64,000 nt of DNA. Source: Owenia fusiformis. Taxonomy: Eukaryota > Annelida > Polychaeta > Sabellida > Oweniidae. Position 1 is the stretch's first letter. Every line of letters starts with the position of its first letter. Made by a program: the position numbers and the translations under genes. Below the pieces are notes generated by a model. It made no database searches and was not told where the DNA came from. It saw nothing but the letters and a program-made list of their open reading frames with translations. The DNA is taken from the NCBI GenBank assembly GCA_903813345.2, contig CAIIXF020000007.1, forward strand, positions 2,857,730 through 2,921,729. Direction: 5' to 3'. Below are positions 11,541 to 23,613 of the stretch, piece after piece.

Positions 11541-13912
11541 CATTTTTGAAAAATGACCACCATTTTTACTTTTTTTTACTATAAATCAAAAAGTAGTGAA
11601 GTGATTTTGTTCATATTTGGTATGTGAATACTATAAGCATGGCACACTGTCTAATGACACTTTTGGTGGAAGGCTGCCATTTTTCAATATGGCTGCCATT
11701 TTAATGGTTTTTACCGTACCTCAAAACGTAGTGGAGGGTTTTTGTTCATATTTGGTATGTGAATACTATAAGCATGGCACACTGTCTAATGACACTTTTG
11801 GTAGAAGGCGGCCATTTTGAAAAATGGCGACCATTTTTACATTTTTTACTATAGCTCAAAAAGTAGTAGAGCGATTTTGTTCATATTTTATATGTGAATA
11901 CTATAAGCATGGCACACTGTCTAATGACACTTTGGGTAGTAGGTGACCATTTTGAAAAATGGCGACCATTTTTACATTTTTTACTATACTGACTCAAAAA
12001 GTAGTAGAGCGATTTTGTTCATATTTTATATGTGAATACTATAAGCATGGCACACTGTCTAATGACACTTTGGGTAGTAGGCGACCATTTTGAAAAATGG
12101 CGACCATTTTTACATTTTTTACTATACTGACTCAAAAAGTAGTAGAGCGATTTTGTTCATATTTTATTTGTGAATACTATAAGCATGGCACACTGTCTAA
12201 TGACACTTTGGGTAGTAGGCGACCATTTTGAAAAATGGCGACCATTTTTACATTTTTTACTATAACTCAAAACGTAGTAGAGCGATTTTGTTCATATTTT
12301 ATATGTGAATACTATAAGCATGGCACACTGTCTAATGACACTTTGGGTAGTAGGCGACCATTTTGAAAAATGGCGACCATTTTTACATTTTTTACTATAG
12401 CTCAAAAAGTAGTAGAGCGATTTTGTTCATATTTTATATGTGAATACTATAAGCATGGCACACTGTCTAATGACACTTTGGGTAGTAGGCGGCCATTTTG
12501 AAAAATGGCGACCATTTTTACATTTTTTACTATACTGACTCAAAAAGTAGTAGAGCGATTTTGTTCATATTTTATATGTGAATACTATAAGCATGGCACA
12601 CTGTCTAATGACACTTTGGGTAGTAGGCGACCATTTTGAAAAATGGCGACCATTTTTACATTTTTTACTATAACTCAAAACGTAGTAGAGCGATTTTGTT
12701 CATATTTTATATGTGAATACTATAAGCATGGCACACTGTCTAATGACACTTTGGGTAGTAGGCGACCATTTTGAAAAATGGCGACCATTTTTACATTTTT
12801 TACTATAACTCAAAAAGTAGTAGAGCGATTTTGTTCATATTTTATATGTGAATACTATAAGCATGGCACACTGTCTAATGACGCTTTGGGTAGTAGGCGA
12901 CCATTTTGAAAAATGCCGACCATTTTTACATTTTTTACTATAACTCAAAAAGTAGTAGAGCGATTTTGTTCATATTTTATATGTGAATACTATAAGCATG
13001 GCACACTGTCTAATGACGCTTTGGGTAGTAGGCGACCATTTTGAAACATGGTGACCATTTTTACATTTTTTACTATAACTCAAAAAGTAGTAGAGCGATT
13101 TTGTTCATATTTTATATGTGAATACTATAAGCATGGCACACTGTCTAATGACACTTTGGGTAGTAGGCAACCATTTTGAAAAATGGTGACCATTTTTACA
13201 TTTTTTAGTATATCTCAAAAAGTAGTAGAGCGATTTTGTCCATATTTTATATGTGAATACTATAAGCATGGCACACTGTCTAATGACACTTTGGGTAGTA
13301 GGCGACCATTTTGAAAAATGGCGACCATTTTTACATTTTTTACTATAGCTCAAAAAGTAGTAGAGCGATTTTGTTCATATTTTATATGTGAATACTATAA
13401 GCATGGCACACTGTCTAATAACACTTTGGGTAGTAGGCGACCATTTTGAAAAATGGCGACCATTTTTACATTTTTTACTATAACTCAAAAAGTAGTAGAG
13501 CGATTTTGTTCATATTTTATATGTGAATACTATAAGCATGGCACACTGTCTAATGACACTTTGGGTAGTAGGCAACCATTTTGAAACATGGTGACCATTT
13601 TTACATTTTTTACTATAACTCAAAAAGTAGTAGAGCGATTTTGTTCATATTTTATATGAGAATACTATAAGCATGGCACACTGTCTAATGACGCTTTGGG
13701 TAGTAGGCGACCATTTTGAAAAATGGCGGCCATTTTTACATTTTTTACTATAACTCAAAAAGTGGTAGAGCAATTTTGTTCATATTTTATATGTGAATAC
13801 TATAAGCATGGCACACTGTCAAATGACACTTTGGGTAAAAGGCAGCCATTTTTCAAAATGACCACCATTTTTTACTCTTTTTATTCTTACTCGAAAAGTA
13901 ATGGAACCATTT
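11541..13912 (+). repeat. 135/138-bp satellite array, 17 units
   Basis: The landmark ggcacactgtctaatgac recurs at 11641, 11776, 11911, 12049, 12187, 12322, 12457, 12595, 12730, 12865, 13000, 13135, 13270, 13405, 13540, 13675 and 13810. Spacing is therefore 135 or 138 bp. The longer units carry an extra ctg (actatactgactcaaaa against actataactcaaaa). Central units are nearly identical and the edge units diverged, as expected of unequal exchange. Open frames inside are by-products: both lengths are multiples of three. Confidence 0.95.
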
Positions 13913-14945
13913 TGTTATTGGTTATGGGGAAGAGGGTTTGCACCCATCGTGCCTCCCCCCCCCCACCACACCAATGATCTAATACAAATGGTCACCCAAA
14001 TACTTGAATTGGTGATTATTCTGATATACATGTAACATTTTAATGGTTTTTTTTTTATATTTGCAAATCAAGGGTAAGGTAGATGATAAATATTATGTTG
14101 TGGCATACAGATTCATGAATTTAGTGTTCTTTGGCATTTGCTGCACTATGGAGTTTGCATATTTCTAGTACTTTATTCAATTTACTGGACATAAGTGAAT
14201 GATAAATGAACAAAAGGCACAATACAGAAAAGAAAAGAATTTAAATATTATTTGCTTATTTCAGGATGTATGGCATGGGTAATCAGCATGTCAAAAACAT
14301 ATAGATAGAATATGGTGGAATAACAGCAGGGAATAGATGGAAAAACAGATTGCATGTGGAATTGCCACAATACTTCACCGGTATTTATCGTGAAGAACAA
14401 CTTTTATTTAATTCACTGGAAGGAGCTGTTGACATATGAACAATTAGGATGATAAATGATTTGGAGGGCTTGAGGAATGACCACATTACTTCACCAGTGT
14501 TTATATACATATATATTAGCTGATTAAAAATAAAAAGACATATGCAACATTAACAATAGGCATAATATATGATACAGGATGGCACACAAGGATTTATGTA
14601 CATACTGCAAATCATATTCAAGGATATTTAAATGATACCAGATGGAATGATGATTTGTGACAGTTGTGATTCTTATAGACCATGATGTGAGTCAACTCTG
14701 GAGATGCCCCCCCCCCCTCACACACAAACAATAGCATTTTGAATCAAGTGTGTACATGCCACCCCTCCCAATAAACTTTAGCAACATTTCAAAGATAAAA
14801 GACTGATGTTGATATAATTCAGTACAAAGATGAAAAATGGAATTTTTTGCAAGGGTTAATATAGTATGGTAATTACATAGAGATACATGTATGTGATGGC
14901 TTGATAGCATATACTTTGATCAGCATTAGTCAAGTTTTGAAATCA
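13913..14945. other. Unassigned sequence
   Basis: AT-rich; no gene recognised. A C run at 14707 is the only marked feature. Confidence 0.35.
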
Positions 14946-15052
14946 CTTTATCCCGCAGCAAATTTTTTTACCAAGCGCTGGTACGGGACAGTGGGTTTGA
15001 AAACCTGACTGTCCCGTAGCTCAGTGCTACAAAGTGCTCATACGGGATAAAG
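14946..15052. repeat. 107-nt hairpin
   Basis: The outer arms are ctttatcccg (14946) and cgggataaag (15043). The inner arms tacgggacagt-gggttt and aaacctgactgtcccgta meet at a small loop near 15000. It may be a small snap-back element. It could form a strong stem in DNA or RNA. Confidence 0.6.
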
Positions 15053-15671
15053 GTGTTTGACTTCGTGAATATCCCGCGAGCCCTATAAAATTACGTGACA
15101 GTGTAACTTTGATTCATCATATCCCGATCTGTGAAAAACATTTGTCGTGATCGGGACTAAAAATCAGATCTCGCAAAACGTCGAAAGTGGAGCTGCGGTA
15201 TATTTTATACCAAATAACTATGTCGGTAGTGAAGTTTAAATGCCACGTATTCTGTTATTTTTCTGAAGGGAAAATCATGATATCCATTTGGATTATTTAC
15301 AGCCTTATTTTTGTCACTAGATTTTGGTAATAACCCGTTGTTGCAAGAAGAGAATAAAGGTCCTCTCGTTAGCAAACTGAGAAAATCGGCATTTTGAAAA
15401 GATCTGAAGAGGTATGGTCCTGATTCACGTTCTTTTGGAGAGTTGCTTGATATCTTCATATGCTGAGGACCTCACTTCACGGAAAGGATATTATTTTCAT
15501 GAAAAATATACTATTTCTTGTGGGAAAACACTCGTGGTCAAAAACATGACTCTCACTTGTCATACAATACCTGGTCCTTTCCAATAATCGCGAGCTCTGA
15601 CAGGAATCTTATTCTTAATTACTGTTAAGTGAATTCTACTTTTTAAACATTCAAAGTCAAACTAATTGCAG
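15053..15671. other. Unassigned sequence upstream of the first recognised IgGFc exon
   Basis: A signal-peptide exon is expected upstream of 15672. I could not identify one convincingly here or further left. Confidence 0.35.
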
Positions 15672-15937
15672 GTGACGTTGACAACCTTGGAACTGAATTT
15701 GTACTGATGTTCATGGAGAATTCTATCAAGCCGTCTACAACTCCACTTGAGATTGAAGTATTTGTCACAACCTACGAATCAAACATTGTATATGTCCACA
15801 TCTCTAGTCCTAAATGGAACAACCCGAAGGTTGACCACAGTTTTAACATCACCGCTGGTGAGGTTGAACTGGTTAAATTCTCACGTGATTTACGTATGGT
15901 TGGAACGGAGAAGTCATCAAAGGGAATTCTTATTCAG
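15672..15937 (+). CDS. IgGFc gene, first recognised exon
   Basis: The acceptor is attgcag and the donor cag/gtattt. It begins with two bases of a split codon, followed by 88 codons (DVDNLGTEFVLMFMENS to SSKGILIQ), and ends on a codon boundary. The GTEF-hydrophobic start, the alternating hydrophobic strands and the terminal KGILIQ are typical of the beginning of IgGFc-binding domains. The next exon continues ASAEVAVYGFN, as the family expects. A signal peptide exon should precede it. Confidence 0.8.
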
Positions 15938-16430
15938 GTATTTTCAATGCCATACATCATTGATTGATTCGTCATCAAACGGAATATCTATTCAGATATG
16001 TTTAATATAACCCCCTGCCAACTTTGATCGAACATCACTTATTCACAAATATAGCACTTTATACGAGGTTAACTTGGAGGTTCTGGTTCATGCCCTCCCC
16101 TTGTATTTTAAACAGAGCATGGTTGTAATATCATAGAAAACTGTAATTACTAGTATAGTTCATGCTTTGGCAAGTAAGTCCTTATTGTAATTTGTTTAGA
16201 AATATTATTCAAATCTGTTACTGTTTGTGATAAGATTTCAACCAAATAACGCCATGCGTTATGGTTGATCTAATGCGCTCGGTTTCTGCACGGGGAGTAA
16301 GTCAGCCCTACCCTGTGATATTTTTTTTATATTAAATCTATTTTGATATAGAGAATATAAAGGGAGGGATGACTTAAATATAATGTATGTAAGTCTCCAA
16401 GGTTCATGTATGCAAACAACGACCTTGGCT
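15938..16430. other. Intron sequence before the LINE
   Basis: Start of the 16-kb intron. Only AT-rich intron sequence is visible before the LINE target duplication. Confidence 0.5.
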
Positions 16431-16449
16431 AACAAAAAACATTAAACTC

Positions 16450-17478
16450 CTAACTTGCAAAGACACGCTCAATGTAACAAAAATCCAACTTAACGCCGCC
16501 ATTACAAAGTTGGAACAAAAGCAGATAGACATGGACGTGTATTCGCGAAGGAGCAGCATCCACTTTAAAGGAATACAAGAGGTTATCGAGGGCGAAAACT
16601 GTGAGGAAATTATCAAAACATTTATTCACGAGAAAATGGGTATTGACACGACGGATATTAAGTTTGAGCGAGTGCATAGGATTCCGATTGGACCAAAGGC
16701 TAATTTCAAATTTCACCGCACAATTACTGCCAAATTCCTTTGGTTTAAGGACAAGGACCGAGTGTGGCGAGCCCGTACTAAATTGAAGGACCATCCAGGC
16801 TTTTTTATTGAAGAAAGCTTCCCTGCCACTGTAGAACGTAATAGAAAGGTACTATTCCCTGTGTACAAAGCGGCTAGGGCTGAGAACATGAGGGCTACAC
16901 TGATTGCGGATACCCTTCTAGTAGACGGCCGAAAATATCGAGTTGAGGACCTTCAACGACTGCCCGAAAATATTGGTTTTGCAGCCTCGCAACGAAAAGT
17001 GGCCGACATAGTAACACTTTTCAATAGCGCAACGTCACCATTAGGAAGGAACTTCCCTTGTCGTTTTTCCGAAAATGGTCGAATATTCCACTCGGTCGCG
17101 CAATACGTAGCATATACTCAAGCTGACATGTTTGAGGACCACGATGCAGCCTCTCGCGTGATGGCATCACAGAACTCATCCGCCTGTGAGAAGATTGGTA
17201 AAAATGTCAAAGGGTTTTCTGAAGCTCTGTGGAATATGCGGGTGGAGGCTGTGCTTGAGAAAGCCAACACTTTAAAATTTACTCAAAACCCAGAGCTCAG
17301 CTCATGCTTGAGAACAACATCGGGGACGGAACGAATTGGTGAGTGCAACCCCTACGAGAGTTTCTACGGTACAGGATGCAAGATTGCAGACTTAAACGCT
17401 GGTAAACCTGACCAATGGCCGGGGAAGAACATTAATGGCAAAATTCTTAAACTTGTGAGAGACAAGTTAGCCAGCTAA
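16450..17478 (+). CDS. LINE ORF1: L1-ORF1-like RNA-binding protein fused to NADAR/YbiA-like domain
   Basis: Open from the element edge to TAA at 17476, about 342 residues, with no start codon at the edge, so N-terminally truncated. The first part has the L1 ORF1 pattern: a coiled-coil end (NAAITKLEQKQ), then MDVYSRRSSIHFKG, FERVHRIP and RTITAKFLWFKDKDRVW, followed by the C-terminal domain ending VDGRKYRVEDLQRLPENIG. The last ~155 residues match the NADAR (YbiA/RibX-like) fold: RIFHSVAQY, KGFSEALWN, KFTQNPELSS, ECNPYESFYGTG, QWPGKNINGKIL. NADAR enzymes hydrolyse N-glycosidic bonds of ADP-ribose derivatives or riboflavin intermediates. Here the usual Glu of SVEQY is Ala and the PLSNF motif reads PLGRNF, so activity is doubtful for this copy. 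Confidence 0.8.
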   Translation, partial: LTCKDTLNVTKIQLNAAITKLEQKQIDMDVYSRRSSIHFKGIQEVIEGENCEEIIKTFIHEKMGIDTTDIKFERVHRIPIGPKANFKFHRTITAKFLWFKDKDRVWRARTKLKDHPGFFIEESFPATVERNRKVLFPVYKAARAENMRATLIADTLLVDGRKYRVEDLQRLPENIGFAASQRKVADIVTLFNSATSPLGRNFPCRFSENGRIFHSVAQYVAYTQADMFEDHDAASRVMASQNSSACEKIGKNVKGFSEALWNMRVEAVLEKANTLKFTQNPELSSCLRTTSGTERIGECNPYESFYGTGCKIADLNAGKPDQWPGKNINGKILKLVRDKLAS

Positions 17479-17944
17479 CTTTTAAAACTATCAACTTTAC
17501 TACATACAAGGTTGCCAGCTAAAAACGAGGCATTACAATGGCCTTTATTAATCAATTAAGGACTTTGAAATGAATATTGTAAACGGAGCCATAGGAACAA
17601 AGGCTACAAATACTCAACCGATGGACTCTTGGACACTGATTTTCCAACCCAGTCTTAAATGACATTAGGCTTGGTTTACCCCAAGCCCATATATTAAAAT
17701 ACACAATTAAGTATTCAGATTGTTTCACTAGTTCTACAGTTTGGCAGCAAGTCGTACCATACTACATGTCACTATCGAAGCATGAACGTCATGAACTCTT
17801 TCCAAATGTTATGTTATTTTTACAGTAATGCTTGAAACTGTCAGGTCAGTGTCATAATCTGTAATATTTTTTATGCATAACAGGTAAATGTATCTTAAAT
17901 AGAACACGTTGACATTGTGCCTTTATGTGGGTATGATATGATAC
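17479..17944 (+). other. LINE inter-ORF spacer, unique part
   Basis: Non-coding sequence between the ORF1 stop and the tandem array. No promoter or ORF recognised. Confidence 0.5.
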
Positions 17945-20400
17945 TCTACTAATATTTCGAAAGGTAGTATTTAAATTCACTATAATAGTATTGTATACGA
18001 CTCAAAATTACCTCTTGATGTGTGTGTTGACTTATAGTTAGCATTGCATACCCTACTAAATAGTTTGAAAAGAATTGCACAAATTCATTGAAATTACTAG
18101 CATTGCATACTCTAGTGAATATTTTGAAAATATTATTGCATAATACCTGGAATTACCTCTTGTATGAGTTGACTGATATACTAGCACTGCATACTCTACT
18201 GAATATTTCGACAAATTTTTGCATAAATTCATTATAATATTATTGCATATCACTTGGAATTGCCTCTTGTACATGTATGTGTTGACTGAATTACTATCAT
18301 TGCATATTCAACTAAATATTTCGACACGTATTGTATAAATTCATTATAATATTATTGCATACTACTTGGAATTACCTCTTGTATGTGTTGACTGAAATAC
18401 TAGCATTGCATACTCTACTGAATATTTCGACAGTTTTTGCATAAATTCATTATAATATTATTGCATAATACTTGGAATTACCTCTTGTAAGTGTTGACTG
18501 AAAAACTAGCAATGCATACTCTACGGACTATTTCGACAGGTATTACATAAATTTATTTTACTATTATTCCATAATACTTGGAATTACCTCTTGTATGTGT
18601 TAACTGAAATACTAGCATTGCATACTCTACTGAATATTTCGACAGTTTTTGCATAAATTCATTATAATATTATTGCATAATACTTGGAATTACCTCTTGT
18701 AAGTGTTGACTGAAAAACTAGCAATGCATACTCTACGGACTATTTCGACAGGTATTACATAAATTTATTTTACTATTATTCCATAATACTTGGAATTACC
18801 TCTTGTATGTGTTAACTGAAATACTAGCATTGCATACTCTACTGAATATTTCGACAGTTTTTGCATAAATTCATTATAATATTATTGCATAATACTTGGA
18901 ATTACCTCTTGTAAGTGTTGACTGAAATACTAGCAATGCATACTCTACGGACTATTTCGACAGGTATTACATAAATTTATTTTACTATTATTCCATAATA
19001 CTTGGAATTACCTCTTGTATGTGTTAACTGAAATACTAGCATTGCATACTCAACTGAATGTTTCGACAGGTATTGCATAATTCACTATAATATTATTGCA
19101 TACTACTTGGAATTACCTCTTGTATGTGTCGAGTATTTGCATACTCTACTGAATATGTTGAAAAGTATTGCATAAATTCTTTATAATATTATTCTATAAT
19201 ACTTGGTATTACCTCTTGTATGTGTTGACTGAAATACTAGCATTGCATACTCTACTGAATACTTCAACAGGTATTGCATGAACTCATAATAATATTATTG
19301 CATACTACTCCATGTACTTGGAATAACCTCTTGTATGTGTAGAGTATTTGCATATTCTACAGAACATTTTGACAAGAATTTGCATAAATTCATTTTGATA
19401 TTATTGCATACTACTTGGAATTACCTCTTGTATGTATAGAGTATTTGTATACTCTACTGAATATTTTGAAAAGTATTGCATAAATTCTTTATAATATTAT
19501 TGCATAATACTTGAAATTACCCCTTGTATGTGTTGACTGAAATAATAGCACTGCACACTCTACTGAATATTTCGACGGGTATTGCATAAATTTATTATAT
19601 TATTTTTGCATAATACTTGGAATTACCTCCTGTATGTGTTGACTGAAATAATAGCACTGCACACTCTACTGAATATTTCGACGGGTATTGCATAAATTTA
19701 TTATATTATTTTTGCATAATACTTGGAATTACCTCCTGTATGTGTTGACTGAAATACTAGCATTGTATACTCTACTGAATATTTCGACAGGTATTGCATA
19801 AATTCATTATAATATTATTGCATACTACTTCATGTACATGGAATTACCTTTTGTATGCGTAGAGTATTTGCATATTTTAGTGAATATTCTGACAAGTATT
19901 TGCATAAATTCATTTTAATATTATTGTATACTACTTGGAATAACCCCTTGTACGTGTTGACTGAAATACTAGCACCGCATACTCTACTGAATATTTCGAC
20001 AGGTATTCCATAAATTTATTATAATAATTTTTGCATAATGCTTGGAATTACCTCTTGTATGTGTTGACAGAAATACTAGCACTGTATATTCTACTAAATA
20101 TTTCGATAGGTATTGTATAAACTTATTATAATATTATTGCATAATACTTGGAATTACCTCTTGTATGTGTTGACTGAAACACTAGCATTGCATACTCTAC
20201 GGAAAACTTTGAGAAGTATTATTCAAATCAGTTATAAATGTATTGCATACGAATTGGAAGTACCTCTTGTATGTGTAGACTGAAATACTAGCATTGAATA
20301 CTATATTGAATACTTTGAAAAGTATTGCATAAATTCATCATAATGGTATTGCATACTACTTGAAATTACATCTGAAGCAATTGCACCGCATACTCTACCG
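17945..20400 (+). repeat. 106-bp tandem array inside the LINE, with 212-bp higher-order part
   Basis: The landmark ttggaattacctcttgta recurs every ~106 bp (for example 18474, 18580, 18686, 18792, 18898, 19004), roughly 23 units. Between about 18421 and 19060 two monomer types alternate. One has tgaatatttcgacagttttt, the other acggactatttcgacaggta, giving a near-identical 212-bp higher-order repeat. Flanking units are more diverged. The array lies wholly between ORF1 and ORF2. Confidence 0.9.
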
Positions 20401-21142
20401 AATCATGACATACCACTGTGGCACAATTTTCTTGCTGTATGTGCTAACGAGTATATTCCAGTACTGCATTTTCTCAGTGCATAAATGTGGAGAGTTATTG
20501 CAGACATATTGTCATTGTGCTTTTATGCAGGTATAATCAGATAGTAGTATGTACAACTCGGGTATACTATCATCGCATATCATTGTGACAGTATTTCCCA
20601 TTTTTTGTAATGCACACTTGTCATTGGGATTGCATAAAAAATTATTATATGTTTTGAGAAAGATCACATAAATACTGACAACAAAGGTGAAATATCATAT
20701 GTAAAACTTGGGTAGGAAAGCACTGTAAACCTTTGTGGCATTATTTTTGTTATTGTTTTTGTTGTTCTTGTTTGTATAAATGTTGTAAATATTATTGTCC
20801 ACCGTTGTGGCAGTATCTCGTGCTGGTTTTTGACATTGCATATACTGTGGTATGATGTTTTGAATGTAAACAAGTACTGCATATTTGGTTTCGGATGCAA
20901 ATTCGTTTTTTTTTTGTAAATATCCTTCTCTTTCTGTATATAGCATTTATTTGTTTACATATACTTTATAGGTATATTACAATTCGATAGGTTGAGCCGC
21001 CAAACGCGGTTTTTAAGAGGACCGCGACGGGCCTAGCTTTTTTCGTCTTGAAAACGCGTAATAAGGGAAATGGGGAATCTTAAGGGGGTTTATAAAAAAT
21101 TCTGGTTAAAACAGCTACTTACGAAGTGCAGCCTTTGTGAAC
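20401..21142 (+). other. LINE spacer between tandem array and ORF2
   Basis: Decayed array-like words at the left (tattgcag, gcatatcattgtg), then unique sequence leading to the ORF2 start. A GC-richer patch at 21000-21060 (aacgcggttttt, ccgcgacggg) precedes ORF2. Confidence 0.45.
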
Positions 21143-21385
21143 ATGGGTAAGACAAAGATAAGCAGTCTAAATTGTCAAGGCTTGAATGATCAAAAGAAAA
21201 GAGCCGACGTTTTTGATTACTTAAAGAAGAAAAAATTCGATATCGTTTGCTTACAAGATATTCATACAACAAATGAATCTGCTAAAAACTTCGAACAAGA
21301 TTGGGGCGGTGAGGCTTATATCAGTTCGTGCAGAAGTAATAGTCGTGGGGTCGGTATTTTCTTTGGGCAAAATTTTGACTACAAA
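21143..21385 (+). CDS. LINE ORF2, N-terminal part (AP endonuclease start)
   Basis: Starts at the ATG at 21143 and runs 81 codons: MGKTKISSLNCQGLNDQKK, then FDIVCLQDIHT, RGVGIFFGQNFDYK. The LNCQGL and CLQDIH motifs are the first two metal/phosphate-site motifs of L1/Tx1-type endonucleases; Asp follows Gln where human L1 has Glu. The frame is cut at 21386 by an insert and resumes in phase at 27265. Confidence 0.85.
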
Positions 21386-22131
21386 CAGCTGATACGCAGG
21401 CCAGCTGCGCGCTACACTAAATAAGAAAATTTAATTTTCAAATCACGCTTGAATTTCCCGGGGAATCGTCTAACGAGACTCCGCGAGATTTCTCGAGAGA
21501 GCTCTCTCTTTTGGAGGCATGACCCACCCCATACAAGGAACTAATGTCGTGCCATTTTAGTTTCAAAAACGAGTCTTTTCTCGACATTTTGGTGTATAGA
21601 ACATTATTTTTCTTCGACGGGAAATAAGTTTTTAGAAGGCTCAAAGGAGGCTGGTACGTTTTGAGTGATATATTTAGGGTAAGTCTGCAAAAGCGTATCA
21701 CAACCGGGCCATTAAAGATTGGGGCTGAATGTTGATTTGATTTTCTTCAAAATAAATCGTATTTTTTGTAATTTAAAACAGAATTAATGTTCCCCCGGTC
21801 AATGTAGCGATATTTAACAAATAATCGGAGGTAACCCAACTTCCGGTTTCAGGAATTATCGAATATTTCTAGGAAATATATGAAAAATAATGATGAATTC
21901 CATCATAATTTTTTTTATTTGTGTTTATTTTAGGTGTAACACTGTCTTGGGGCGATTAATGTTGACTTATAGCTGGTTACTGATATCGACTACATTTTGA
22001 AGGTAATTTTTTGTAAAATCTCATTAGTAGTAATGTGTGCACCCAGTGTAGACTCTTTGAATATTGTATCAAGCCTTACCTGTATCATGTCACAGTTATT
22101 CATTTTGGTCTGTTTGTGTCAGTGAGAGTAG

Positions 22132-22324
22132 CAGGCCCGTACCCAGAATTTTCCAAGGGGGGTTCACTTTTCCAAAAAATTCTAGGGGGGTTCACTTTGG
22201 CAAATTTGGCCAAAAATCACTCAAAAAATTGTCAGAATGGTGAAAAACTGCATGATTTTGAAAGAAATTTTGGCCAGGGGGGGGGGTTCGCCCGAACCCC
22301 CCCCCCCCCCTGGCTACGGGCCTG
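22132..22324 (+). mobile_element. MITE, CAGGCCCGTAGCCAGG family, copy 3
   Basis: The left end is caggcccgtacccag and the right end ctggctacgggcctg. It has the ggggggttcac blocks, the core gtgaaaaactgcatgatttt and a G run / ttcgcccgaa / C run hairpin near the right end. Confidence 0.75.
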
Positions 22325-22514
22325 AGCAGATTTGTGATAATCATGACCATTGAGATTTGGACACTGGATTCCGGACGAATAGGATTTGGACGATTGGGTT
22401 TCGGACACATGGGATTCCATAGCTAGGCACGGGGCGACATGTACAAAAATTTGAAAAGAGCCGGGAACTTGACTTGATTTTTTCATACATGTTCCTGGGC
22501 CTGTGGGATTGAAT

Positions 22515-22890
22515 TCTGACAACTGAAATTCAGACAACTTTGAATCGGATCATTGGTGTATGGACCCATGTGATTCGGACCAATCAGATTCAGACCATTG
22601 CGATTCGAACCAATGTGGCAACCCTATTATAATCAGTTGCTGTACCATTTTTATTTTTTGCATGCAATTTAATTTCACCCAAATACCAATGGTGGTATAA
22701 AATTGCATTAATTCTGACAACTTAGAATTGAACCATTGGGATATGGACCAATGGGATTTGAGCCAATCGGATTTGGACCATTGCGATTCAAACCTATATG
22801 GCAACCCCATTATAATCAGTTTCTCTACTCCCAGTATTTTTTTGCATGCAATTAATTACACCCGACTCCCAATAATGGTAAAATCGCAAA
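22515..22890 (+). repeat. Two ~190-bp tandem units made of gattcggaccaatg-type words
   Basis: The segments 22515-22705 and 22706-22890 share the order: several ggaccaatgggat / gattcggacc words, then ggcaacccnattataatcag, ttttttgcatgcaatt and cacccna-tcccaat. The 22340-22410 region carries earlier degenerate words of the same type. Confidence 0.6.
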
Positions 22891-23495
22891 AGATAATTGT
22901 GGCGATATTTGCCAAATAAAGCCCCGGTGTAATATTTATACACTGTGTACTATACAATTTGATTACTGTACATTATTGAACTATTGCTTGTGCCATAGGC
23001 ATTACTTTTAAAACTTCAGGGAGTCTAAGGGTTACTTAGGTTTAAAAATCTTGAAGATTCAAAGAATAGGCCAAGTCAAATTTTAGCTTTTGAAATTTGC
23101 AAAACTTATGTCAGTGAAATTGTGATTTCTCATAATTTGCAACATTGAATTGCTCCAAACATACCGTATACCGGGAAAACAATATTGTTTTTTTTCCAAA
23201 ATAACTTACAACTTAGACCTGGGAGAAACAGGACTTTCCCTCAAATTGAATGGAAATTGGTGTTACACTGATTGATGTTAAGTACAGGGGTGTAGTCAGG
23301 ATCCAAAAATAAGTGAGGCAAATCAAAAAAATTCACTTTCATAAGACTTTCATTTTAAGGATCAAGTTGACTCAAGAGTCAATATCTATAGTGAATATAC
23401 AATACATGTAATATGTGCCTGTACCAACTGCAAATGATGCTTCCACTGATGGTTTATTTTACATGATGTTTCATAGATATAGTATTCATTTTCAG

Positions 23496-23613
23496 ATATG
23501 CTTTGACCAATGCTAGGATTCAAGCTGTGTTGCATTATGGAGCCCAAGATCCAGTTGCTGTGTACAGTGTGCTGAGGGGCTGCTTATCTTTGAACATATA
23601 TGCTGAGTGTAAG
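23496..23613 (+). CDS. Candidate exon (captured or relic), unrecognised protein
   Basis: The acceptor is cattttcag and the donor aag/gtaaat. The 118 nt contain one base of a split codon and then 39 open codons: YALTNARIQAVLHYG, DPVAVYSVLRGCL, NIYAECK. A diverged copy lies at 24428-24539. The family is not recognised. Since it lies within an insert in a LINE, it is most likely a gene fragment carried or duplicated by the insert. Its entry phase fits the exon-like block at 8151-8266. Confidence 0.35.

Noticed and set aside
13105-13353. Minus-strand open frame with repeated peptide in the satellite
   Set aside because: Arises because the satellite unit is a multiple of three; a stop occurs in nearly every unit.
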